This document shows, piece after piece, positions 53,595 through 60,420 of a DNA stretch of 60,420 nucleotides. This stretch comes from Tychonema bourrellyi FEM_GT703 (GTDB taxonomy: Bacteria > Cyanobacteriota > Cyanobacteriia > Cyanobacteriales > Microcoleaceae), in the NCBI RefSeq assembly GCF_002412335.2, contig NZ_NXIB02000031.1, forward strand, positions 1 through 60,420, read 5' to 3'. The notes under the pieces were generated by a model, which saw nothing but the letters and a program-made list of their open reading frames with translations, was not told the DNA's origin and made no database searches. Position 1 is the stretch's first letter, and each line of letters begins with the position of its first letter. The translations under genes and the position numbers were made by a program.

Positions 53595-53666
53595 AAGACA
53601 TCTCCTAAAAAGCAGGTTTAGAACAGGCAGGATGCCTGTTCCACAATAATTATGGGAGATGTCTAT
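53595..53666. repeat. Element with AGACATCTCC terminal inverted repeats, copy 3
   Basis: AGACATCTCC and GGAGATGTCT bound a 72-bp element containing GAACAGGCAGGATGCCTG and AATAATTATGGG. It matches copies at 10803 and 23262. Confidence 0.8.
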
Positions 53667-53766
53667 AGTCGATCGCAATTTTGTTATTCTATTAGCAAGT
53701 TTCACTCGATCGCCTAAATTTTTGTACCATAGTCCTACAACCTAAACAGAACGGCAGTTTCACACC

Positions 53767-54705
53767 ATGAGAATTTTAGTCACAGGCGGTGCAGGTTTCC
53801 TCGGTTCCCACCTAATCGATCGCCTAATGGCCCAAGGACACGAGGTAGTCTGTTTGGATAACTTTTACACCGGGACTAAACGCAACATCCTCAAATGGCT
53901 CGATAACCCGTACTTTGAGCTGATCCGCCACGACATCACCGAACCGATTCGGTTAGAGGTAGATCAGATTTACCATCTAGCCTGTCCCGCTTCCCCAGTA
54001 CACTATCAGTACAATCCCGTCAAGACAATTAAAACAAATGTCATCGGCACGATGAATATGTTGGGATTGGCTAAACGAGTGAAAGCCAGATTTTTTCTCG
54101 CTTCCACTTCCGAAGTGTACGGAGATCCTGATGTACATCCTCAAACAGAAGATTATCGTGGTAACGTTAATTGTATCGGAATTCGTAGTTGTTACGACGA
54201 AGGCAAACGAGTTGCTGAAACCCTATCTTTTGACTACCATCGTCAAAATGGTGTAGACATTCGAGTTGTCCGAATTTTCAATACTTACGGCCCGCGAATG
54301 TTAGAAAATGACGGCAGAGTTGTCAGCAATTTTATTGCTCAAGCTTTACGGAATGAACCGCTGACTGTGTACGGTGACGGTTCCCAAACCCGGAGTTTCT
54401 GCTACGTTTCTGATTTAGTCGAAGGATTTATTCGCTTAATGAATTGTGACGAAATCGGGCCGATGAATTTGGGGAATCCCGGCGAATACACCATTTTGGA
54501 ATTAGCCCAGAAAATTCAACACATGATTAATCCAGGGGCGGAAATCATCTTTAAACCGCTGCCCCAAGATGACCCAAAACAGCGACAACCGGATATTACT
54601 CGTGCTAAAACTTGGTTGGGATGGGAGCCCACAGTTCCGCTGGATCAAGGTTTGGAGTTAACTATCAAGGATTTTCGCGATCGCATTGAGGGAAACAAAA
54701 AGTAG
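53767..54705 (+). CDS. UDP-glucuronate decarboxylase (UXS type, extended SDR)
   Basis: A 312-residue SDR-family enzyme of the UDP-xylose synthase type. It oxidises and decarboxylates UDP-glucuronate with bound NAD+, giving UDP-xylose in the cytosol. The nucleotide-binding loop is [12 protein letters not shown] (6-17), and the catalytic pair is Tyr-x3-Lys in [12 protein letters not shown] (about 143-147), with STSEVYGDP before it and [10 protein letters not shown] after it, both typical of UXS. The next gene on the same strand encodes the enzyme that makes its substrate, so the two form one sugar-nucleotide pathway, probably for cell-surface polysaccharide. A tandem repeat separates them. Confidence 0.93.
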   Translation: MRILVTGGAGFLGSHLIDRLMAQGHEVVCLDNFYTGTKRNILKWLDNPYFELIRHDITEPIRLEVDQIYHLACPASPVHYQYNPVKTIKTNVIGTMNMLGLAKRVKARFFLASTSEVYGDPDVHPQTEDYRGNVNCIGIRSCYDEGKRVAETLSFDYHRQNGVDIRVVRIFNTYGPRMLENDGRVVSNFIAQALRNEPLTVYGDGSQTRSFCYVSDLVEGFIRLMNCDEIGPMNLGNPGEYTILELAQKIQHMINPGAEIIFKPLPQDDPKQRQPDITRAKTWLGWEPTVPLDQGLELTIKDFRDRIEGNKK

Positions 54706-54835
54706 AGAGTGGGAGAGTGGGAGAGTGGGAGAGTGGGAGAGTGGGAGAGTGGGAGATGGAACAAATATGCCCAATGCCCAATGCCCTATGCCCAATTCCC
54801 AATTCCCCATTCCCCATTCCCCATTCCTATCTAAT
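54705..54835. repeat. GAGAGTGG tandem repeat followed by CCCAATG/CCCATTC repeats
   Basis: About five GGGAGAGT units run directly after the decarboxylase stop, then CCCAATGCC- and CCAATTCC-like units. Both are non-coding. Confidence 0.85.
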
Positions 54836-54858
54836 TTATTTACTTTGAGGATATTTCT

Positions 54859-56247
54859 ATGCGTGTATGTGTCATCGGTACTGGATATGTTGGCTTAGTC
54901 ACCGGCACTTGTTTAGCTCACATCGGACATCATGTGATTTGCGTAGACAACAACGAAGAAAAAGTCAAATTAATGAAGTCTGGACAATCACCAATTTTTG
55001 AACCAGGATTGTCTGAATTAATGTCTTCTGCATCTGCTTCAGGCAATCTAGAATTTACCTCAGATTTAGCCGCCGGAGTTGCTCATGGAGAGATTTTATT
55101 CATTGCCGTGGGTACCCCTCCTTTGCCCACAGGAGAAAGCGATACTCGTTACGTGGAGGCAGTTGCGCGCGGCATTGGAGCTCACCTCGATGGCGACTAC
55201 AAAGTATTAGTAAATAAATCCACTGTGCCCATCGGTTCCGGGGATTGGGTGCGAAGAATTGTCCTCGACGGTTTAGCGGAACGCCAAAAACCTCAAAGTA
55301 GCGAGGGGGCTACAGGTGAAGAAGTAGTAGCAAAAACTCGTGTTCAATTTGATGTAGTTAGTAACCCAGAGTTTTTGCGAGAAGGTTGTGCCGTCCATGA
55401 TACCTTTAATCCCGATCGCATTGTTCTCGGAAGCAATTCCCAGCGGGCGATGGACATGATGATCCAATTGTACAAGCCGATTGTCGATCGCGAATTTGCC
55501 GAAAATGCCTCATTACCACCAGTACCCGTGGTAACAACTGATATCAGTTCAGCCGAGATGATTAAGTATGCTGCCAATGCTTTTTTAGCAACAAAAATTA
55601 GCTTTATTAATGAAGTGGCTAATATTTGCGATCGAGTTGGTGCAGATGTTACCCAAGTCGCCAAAGGAATCGGTTTAGATTCACGAATTGGTAGCAAGTT
55701 TTTGCAAGCTGGTATTGGTTGGGGCGGTTCCTGTTTCCCCAAAGATGTTTCAGCCTTAGTTCACACTGCTGACGATTACGGCTACGAAGCACATTTAATG
55801 AAAGCAGCAGTAGAAGTTAACGAACGTCAACGGTTAATTGCTATTGAAAAATTGCAGCAAGTTTTGAAGATTCTCAAAGGCAAAACAGTCGGACTTTTGG
55901 GTTTGACTTTCAAGCCAGATACTGATGATTTACGCGATGCTCCTTCGCTGAATTTAATCGAGAATTTGAACCGATTAGGGGCTAAAGTTAAAGCTTACGA
56001 TCCGATTGTTTCTCAAACTGGAATGCGTCACGGTTTATCGGGAGTATTAGTAGAAACTGACCCTGAAAGACTAGCTGATGGTTGTGATGCCTTGGTGTTG
56101 GTGACTGATTGGGAGCAGTTTCGCAATTTAGATTATGGGAAAATGGCTAAGTTGATGAATCATCCAGTGATGATTGATGGCCGCAATTTCTTGGACAAGA
56201 AGGGTTTAGAAGCGGCTGGTTTCCAATACGTGGGAATTGGCAGGTAA
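54859..56247 (+). CDS. ugd: UDP-glucose 6-dehydrogenase
   Basis: A 462-residue UDP-glucose dehydrogenase that oxidises UDP-glucose twice with NAD+ to UDP-glucuronate. N-terminal NAD site: VIGTGYVGLVTGTCLA (5-20). Catalytic Cys in GIGWGGSCFPKDVSAL (near 290), with the conserved NPEFLREGCAVHDT earlier and the central helix KYAANAFLATKISFINE. The C-terminal UDP-binding domain has GLTFKPDTDDLRDAPSL. The length matches the family. Together with the upstream decarboxylase it supplies UDP-glucuronate and UDP-xylose for exopolysaccharide or glycolipid. The ATG at 54859 follows GAGG. Confidence 0.95.
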   Translation: MRVCVIGTGYVGLVTGTCLAHIGHHVICVDNNEEKVKLMKSGQSPIFEPGLSELMSSASASGNLEFTSDLAAGVAHGEILFIAVGTPPLPTGESDTRYVEAVARGIGAHLDGDYKVLVNKSTVPIGSGDWVRRIVLDGLAERQKPQSSEGATGEEVVAKTRVQFDVVSNPEFLREGCAVHDTFNPDRIVLGSNSQRAMDMMIQLYKPIVDREFAENASLPPVPVVTTDISSAEMIKYAANAFLATKISFINEVANICDRVGADVTQVAKGIGLDSRIGSKFLQAGIGWGGSCFPKDVSALVHTADDYGYEAHLMKAAVEVNERQRLIAIEKLQQVLKILKGKTVGLLGLTFKPDTDDLRDAPSLNLIENLNRLGAKVKAYDPIVSQTGMRHGLSGVLVETDPERLADGCDALVLVTDWEQFRNLDYGKMAKLMNHPVMIDGRNFLDKKGLEAAGFQYVGIGR

Positions 56248-56275
56248 AAAAATAGTAACGGAGGAGACGGCAATG

Positions 56276-56476
56276 CCCATTGGTGTCAACTTAAGGTCAA
56301 ACCCAGTCAGAGAATGTTGTTTGACGATTAAGGCCAGATCCCCCCTAACCCCCCTTAAGAAGGGGGGGACAGGAGTCCGATCAAAGTCCCCCTTCTTAAG
56401 GGGGATTTAGGGGGATCTAGACTCAGGTAAAAACCAGATTTCTCAGGGCTTTCAGGCTTAAGTTGACACTAATGGG
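56276..56476. repeat. 201-bp composite palindromic element, copy 3
   Basis: Terminal inverted repeats CCCATTGGTGTCAACTTAA and TTAAGTTGACACTAATGGG; the core is the GATCCCCCCTAACCCCCC module. The bases outside, GGCAATG and CAATGCC, mirror each other, so the element sits inside another palindrome of the GACGGCA/TGCCGTC type. A further palindrome GGAGACGGCACTGCCGTCTC lies at 56507. The gap between ugd and the next gene holds nothing else. Confidence 0.9.
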
Positions 56477-56603
56477 CAATGCCGTGTCCCTACAATTAAT
56501 CACGGTGGGAGACGGCACTGCCGTCTCCTCATTTCCGCTAATATTAATTCCGATGCCTTGCAGGACTACCAGCTATTTTTTGCTCAATTGAGGCGATCGC
56601 ACG

Positions 56604-57074
56604 TTAGAATGTTTCCATCAAATCTTTTTCCTCAGCATAAACATCTCGCAATTGTTGCAGCGCTATAGCAGACATTACCGATTTCACCGTACCCACCAAC
56701 ACGCCCCACTGAAACAAACTGTCAACCGAAACAGCCTCTTTAAAGTTGTAAGTATAGAACTTAGTCCAAAATGCTGGTGCCTGCTTGCCTTTCCAACGTT
56801 TGTACCATGCGAGATAATCTGGAAGTACGGGGGGATTCACTTCCACAATTGGGGGGAAATCGGCGTAACTAAGGAAACGACTCAAGCCTTTTCCATGAAC
56901 ATACACCATGTTGTGACAGCATTCGATCCGGTAAATTTCGTCTGGTGAGATGTTGAACAAAAGTGCTACGGTTTCTTCAGTCACAAATCTCGATCGCGGA
57001 TTGACCACCGAAGACTTATGAATAATTTTAGATGCGCCGATCGCCGAAGATCTTGACTGACTTTCATATATCAT
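56604..57074 (-). CDS. Conserved hypothetical protein
   Basis: A 156-residue protein without a recognised family. It has a Ser-rich N-terminus, then VTEETVALLFNISPDEIYRI and ECCHNMVYVHGKGLSRFLSY, a Pro-rich region (PPIVEVNPPVLPDYLAWYKR), and a helical C-terminus (VLVGTVKSVMSAIALQQLRD). The first part looks like it could bind DNA or a small ligand, but this is a guess. It is divergent from the XRE-type gene with 76 bp between the starts, so that regulator may control it. No signal peptide is seen. Confidence 0.65.
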   Translation of the reverse strand: MIYESQSRSSAIGASKIIHKSSVVNPRSRFVTEETVALLFNISPDEIYRIECCHNMVYVHGKGLSRFLSYADFPPIVEVNPPVLPDYLAWYKRWKGKQAPAFWTKFYTYNFKEAVSVDSLFQWGVLVGTVKSVMSAIALQQLRDVYAEEKDLMETF

Positions 57075-57150
57075 AATAGTTACAGACCCTGGTGGTACGT
57101 CAATTTTTTAGACACACTGATTATAAAACGCAATTGCATTATTGTCAATT

Positions 57151-57363
57151 ATGGGATTAGTCAGAATCAGAGTTCGAGAACTAGCAGCCGAAAGGGGCTG
57201 GACATTCAAAGAAGTTGCTGAGCGTTCAGGTGTAGTATACAGCACAATTACTACCTATGCTCGGCGATCGGAAATATCAATGGTTGACTTTACCGCAATC
57301 CACAAATTAGCGCGGGCTTTTGGTGTGATGATTGAAGATGTAGTAGAGATCATTAAAGAATAA
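57151..57363 (+). CDS. Small XRE family regulator
   Basis: A 70-residue single-domain Cro/CI-type helix-turn-helix protein: VRIRVRELAAERGWTFKEVA then SGVVYSTITTYARRSEISMV, with LARAFGVMIEDVVEI at the end. It binds DNA as a dimer and probably regulates itself and the divergent 156-residue gene. The ATG at 57151 is chosen; a TTG three codons upstream is an alternative. No partner protease lies beside it. Confidence 0.85.
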   Translation: MGLVRIRVRELAAERGWTFKEVAERSGVVYSTITTYARRSEISMVDFTAIHKLARAFGVMIEDVVEIIKE

Positions 57364-57537
57364 GTTAACAAAAAAACAGTCCCGTCTGGAATTTCCATTT
57401 CAGGCTTAGACGAAATAGAATTGCTGCTTTTCTCAACTCAAATACCCATTTAGAGTCATCTGGAACTGCGCCCAAAATATTACTTACCCAGTGCGATCGA
57501 CTACCACATATAATCGTACCGTAGGGAGACGGCACTG

Positions 57538-57946
57538 CCCATAGGTGTCAACTTAACGTCAAACCCTGTCAGAGACTGTTGTTTGACGATTAGGCCCAGA
57601 TCCCCCCTAACCCCCCTTAAGAAGGGGGGGACAGGAGTCTGATCAAAGTCCCCCTTCTTAAGGGGGATTTAGGGGGATCTAGACTCAGGTAAAAACCAGA
57701 TTTCTCAAGGCTTTCAGGCTTAAGTTGACACCAATGGGCAGTGCCCATAGGTGTCAACTTAACGTCAAACCCTGTCAGAGACTGTTGTTTGACGATTAGG
57801 CCCAGATCCCCCCTAACCCCCCTTAAGAAGGGGGGGACAGGAGTCTGATCAAAGTCCCCCTTCTTAAGGGGGATTTAGGGGGATCTAGACTCAGGTAAAA
57901 ACCAGATTTCTCAGGGCTTTCAGGCTTAAGTTGACACCAATGGGCA
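57538..57946. repeat. Two tandem copies (206-bp period) of the composite palindromic element
   Basis: Copies begin at 57538 and 57744 and share the arms CCCATAGGTGTCAACTTAA and TTAAGTTGACACCAATGGG, GACGATTAGGCCCAGATCC and the GATCCCCCC core. They differ by about one base by eye, so the duplication is recent. The rest of the gap, 57364-57537, contains no recognised feature. Confidence 0.92.
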
Positions 57947-58018
57947 CTGCCGCCTCCTTCTGCCACCAGAAACGGCACTGCCGTTTCCTTCTGCGCCTCC
58001 CTAAGACCCTCCCAAACC

Positions 58019-60199
58019 ATGTCTAAGCAAAAAAAGACCCCCGCTAAAACCTACACTGAAATCAACCTCAGTGACCCCCAATACTACTTCAACCGAGAAC
58101 AAAGCTGGCTAGAATTCAACAACCGAGTCCTTCACGAAGCCCTAGACCCCCGCACACCCCTCCTAGAAAGACTCAAATTTCTGGCTATTTTCAGTTCCAA
58201 CCTCGACGAATACTTCATGGTGCGAGTAGCAGCCCTCAAACAACAGGTAGAAGCACAAGTCAGCAAACTTACCTCCGATGGCAGCACACCTCAACAACAA
58301 CTAGACGCTATTAGCAAACGACTTTTGCCGATGGTTTCCCAGCAACACTCCTACTTTGAGCAAACCGTGCGACCCAAACTGGCAGCCAGTGGCATCCACA
58401 TTCTCGACTACATCGACCTCAATCAAGAACAGCGCACTTACCTACATCGCTACTTCAAAGAACAAGTATTTCCCGTACTCACACCCCTAGCGGTTGACCC
58501 CAGTCACCCATTCCCCTACCTTTCCAATCTCAGCCTGAATTTAGCAGTCGTAGTCAGAGACCCGGACACTCAGGAAGAACTATTTGCCCGCATCAAAGTA
58601 CCCCAAGTCTTGCCCAGGTTTTTGGTACTACCTACTGATTTGCAGTGGCAACAAAAAGGCAAATCACCTGTCTGGACAGGAGTCCCCCTAGAACAGGTAA
58701 TTGCTCACAATTTAGAAGCCCTATTTCCGGGGATGGACATTCAGGAATATCACCCATTCCGCATTACTCGCAATGCAGATTTGACCGTGGAGGAAGATGA
58801 GGCAGACGATTTGCTGTTGGCGATAGAACAGGAACTCCGTAAACGTCGGTTTGGAGGTTCTGCGGTACGCATGGAAATCCAAGCGATTATGCCACCTGCT
58901 CTGCGAGATATGCTCATGGACGAGTTGGTGCTCGGTGAGCAAGATGTTTACGTCGTGGAGGGGCTGCTAGGCCTCAAGGATTTGATGTCTTTCGTCGGAC
59001 TGCCAGTGCCGGAACTGAAAGACGCGCCGTGGACTCCCGTAGTGCCGCCCCGTTTGCGGAACTTGGAAGCGGGAAGGAGTGACGAATCCATCGCCCATGC
59101 TGAGGAGAGTGAGGATATTTTTGCCGCCATCCGCCGGGGGGATATCATGCTGCACCATCCCTATCACTCTTTTGCTGCTACGGTGCAGCGGTTTATTACT
59201 GAGGCGGCGCACGATCGCTCCGTGTTAGCCATTAAGATGACTTTATACCGCACTTCTGGTGATTCGCCGATCGTCAGTGCTTTAATTCAAGCAGCCGAAA
59301 ATGGCATACAGGTAGCTGTTTTAGTAGAACTCAAAGCTAGATTCGACGAAGAAAACAATATTAATTGGGCTCGCAAGTTAGAACAGGCCGGAGTTCATGT
59401 TGTTTACGGTTTGGTGGGACTCAAGACACATACCAAGATTTTGATGGCGGTACGCCGGGAGGACGGGTGCATTCGCCGCTACGTCCACATCGGTACCGGC
59501 AATTACAATCCCAAGACGGCGGGACTTTATACGGATGTGGGTTTGTTGAGTTGTCGGGAGGATTTGGGTTCAGATTTGACGGACTTGTTTAATTATTTGA
59601 CTGGTTATTCGCGGCAGGTATCTTATCGTAATTTATTGGTGGCACCGGTCAATATGCGCGATCGATTTTTGGCCCTCATCCGTCGCGAGGCTGAATTTTG
59701 TCGCTTGAATGCTGAAACTGGCAACGGTAGCTGTGGCCGGATTGTCGCTAAAATGAATTCTTTAGTTGACCCTCAAATCATTGTTGCTTTGTACGAAGCT
59801 TCCCAAGCCGGGGTGAAAATTGATTTGATTATTCGGGGGATTTGCTGTTTGCGTCCCGGCGTTGAAGGTGTTAGCGAAAATATCAAAGTTATCAGTATTA
59901 TCGGTCGCTTTTTAGAGCATTCTCGGATGTTTTATTTTTTCAACGGTGGCGACGAGGAGGTTTATATTGGTTCTGCTGATTGGATGCAGCGAAATCTTAC
60001 CCGTCGGGTTGAGGCGATAGTGCAGGTGGAAGACCCGACAATTGCGATGGAGTTGCAAGAAATTTTGGGGGTGATGCTGGCGGACAATCGCCAAGCTTGG
60101 GATTTGCAGTCTGGGGGTGACTATTCTCAGCGGCGTCCGCCTGCTAATTGCCCGGAAGTGAGTTCTCAGCAAATATTGATGGACATGGTTTTGAATTAG
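58019..60199 (+). CDS. ppk1: Polyphosphate kinase 1
   Basis: A 726-residue PPK1, normal for cyanobacteria. It reversibly adds the terminal phosphate of ATP to polyphosphate chains. The N-terminal domain begins [20 protein letters not shown]. The two catalytic histidines of the PLD-like fold are in [18 protein letters not shown] (about 492) and [12 protein letters not shown] (about 632). Other signatures are [13 protein letters not shown] and [18 protein letters not shown]. The tandem composite repeats lie directly upstream of the start codon, so they may carry or separate its promoter; the region has no clear consensus boxes. Confidence 0.96.
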   Translation: MSKQKKTPAKTYTEINLSDPQYYFNREQSWLEFNNRVLHEALDPRTPLLERLKFLAIFSSNLDEYFMVRVAALKQQVEAQVSKLTSDGSTPQQQLDAISKRLLPMVSQQHSYFEQTVRPKLAASGIHILDYIDLNQEQRTYLHRYFKEQVFPVLTPLAVDPSHPFPYLSNLSLNLAVVVRDPDTQEELFARIKVPQVLPRFLVLPTDLQWQQKGKSPVWTGVPLEQVIAHNLEALFPGMDIQEYHPFRITRNADLTVEEDEADDLLLAIEQELRKRRFGGSAVRMEIQAIMPPALRDMLMDELVLGEQDVYVVEGLLGLKDLMSFVGLPVPELKDAPWTPVVPPRLRNLEAGRSDESIAHAEESEDIFAAIRRGDIMLHHPYHSFAATVQRFITEAAHDRSVLAIKMTLYRTSGDSPIVSALIQAAENGIQVAVLVELKARFDEENNINWARKLEQAGVHVVYGLVGLKTHTKILMAVRREDGCIRRYVHIGTGNYNPKTAGLYTDVGLLSCREDLGSDLTDLFNYLTGYSRQVSYRNLLVAPVNMRDRFLALIRREAEFCRLNAETGNGSCGRIVAKMNSLVDPQIIVALYEASQAGVKIDLIIRGICCLRPGVEGVSENIKVISIIGRFLEHSRMFYFFNGGDEEVYIGSADWMQRNLTRRVEAIVQVEDPTIAMELQEILGVMLADNRQAWDLQSGGDYSQRRPPANCPEVSSQQILMDMVLN

Positions 60200-60345
60200 T
60201 TATTGGGAATGGGGAATTGGGCATTGGGCATCGGGCATTGGTAATTGGGCATTGGGCATTGGGCATTGGGCATTGGTAATTGGTAATTGGTAATTGGTAA
60301 TTGGTTAACAGTTATTAGTTATTGGTTATTGGCTATCTTTGAAAT
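60200..60345. repeat. GGCATTGGTAATTGG short-unit repeat array
   Basis: Irregular tandem units GGGCATT and GGTAATT directly follow ppk1, then GTTATTAGTTATTGG. It is the complement-strand version of the array at the window start. No gene is present. Confidence 0.8.
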
Positions 60346-60349
60346 ACTC

Positions 60350-60380
60350 ACCGTCTTGAAAGACGGGGCTTGTACCCATT
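60350..60380 (-). mobile_element. Solo IS200/IS605-type left-end hairpin
   Basis: On the minus strand GGGTACAAGCCCCGTC-TTTC-AAGACGG resembles the left-end hairpins at 27384 and 3094. No tnpA or tnpB is present beside it in this window. Confidence 0.45.
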
Positions 60381-60420
60381 CTTTTGGTCAACAGTCAACA
60401 ATGCCCCATGCCCCATGCCC

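Overview
The window looks like a chromosomal segment of a filamentous cyanobacterium, probably of the Oscillatoriales (Microcoleus/Oscillatoria type). The HIP1 octamer GCGATCGC recurs throughout. The gene set includes the circadian kinase sasA, chlD of chlorophyll synthesis, ycf35 with its DUF2997 and ferredoxin neighbours, a GH57 branching enzyme and several Uma2 proteins. Intergenic gaps are filled with short palindromic and tandem repeats typical of these genomes. The genus is an inference from style, not from a marker gene.

Layout. 1-10.8 kb: a MutT-type Nudix hydrolase, sasA, a tnpB-only IS200/IS605 element, a DUF2079 membrane protein, a GT4 glycosyltransferase, an MFS transporter, four exact 74-bp repeats, tRNA-Arg(ACG), moaC, two small cyanobacterial proteins and a TPR protein. 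10.8-18.4 kb: a TPR/TIGR03032 protein, an Rpn-type nuclease, a long DUF4347/Ig-like/RTX secreted protein whose 5' end is broken by a palindrome carrying a stop codon, and tRNA-Gly(CCC). 18.6-31.5 kb: a large SNF2/DpdE-like helicase, Uma2 genes and a Uma2 fragment, a TPR-pentapeptide protein, gatB, IS end remnants, a broken EAL gene, the GH57 enzyme and a C39-type peptidase. 31.7-36.7 kb: an M16 peptidase, a RusA plus REase-HEPN gene pair, a Uma2 gene, and the DUF2997-ycf35-ferredoxin group. 36.8-49.3 kb is an accessory, conflict-like stretch: a Uma2 gene; a caspase-nSTAND1-WD40 protein with an unknown partner and a divergent Trypco1-like protein; a DUF433/PIN-like toxin-antitoxin pair with a frameshifted toxin; and a five-gene operon of unknown function, including two paralogous coiled-coil proteins, facing an XRE repressor and an ImmA/IrrE metallopeptidase. 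49.5-60.4 kb: a histidine kinase, chlD, a UDP-glucuronate decarboxylase and UDP-glucose dehydrogenase pair, a small divergent hypothetical/XRE pair and ppk1.

Most promising undescribed system: the 44.0-49.3 kb locus. Between the XRE/ImmA-IrrE genes and the unknown operon I see three copies of the inverted repeat GTTGA-N8-TCAA(C/G/A). They are placed on two divergent sigma70-type promoters that both have 17-bp spacers. The layout fits a repressor-plus-protease stress switch of the DdrO/IrrE or ImmR/ImmA type driving an operon of unknown function. Second-tier candidates are the RusA + REase-HEPN pair and the caspase/Trypco1 locus.

Repeat biology is the other theme. Several repeat families fill gaps, nest inside one another, split an EAL gene, separate ycf35 from its ferredoxin, and appear to have entered chlD twice in frame, lengthening the protein by about 120 residues. 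All family names come from reading the translated sequences by eye; no database search was run.
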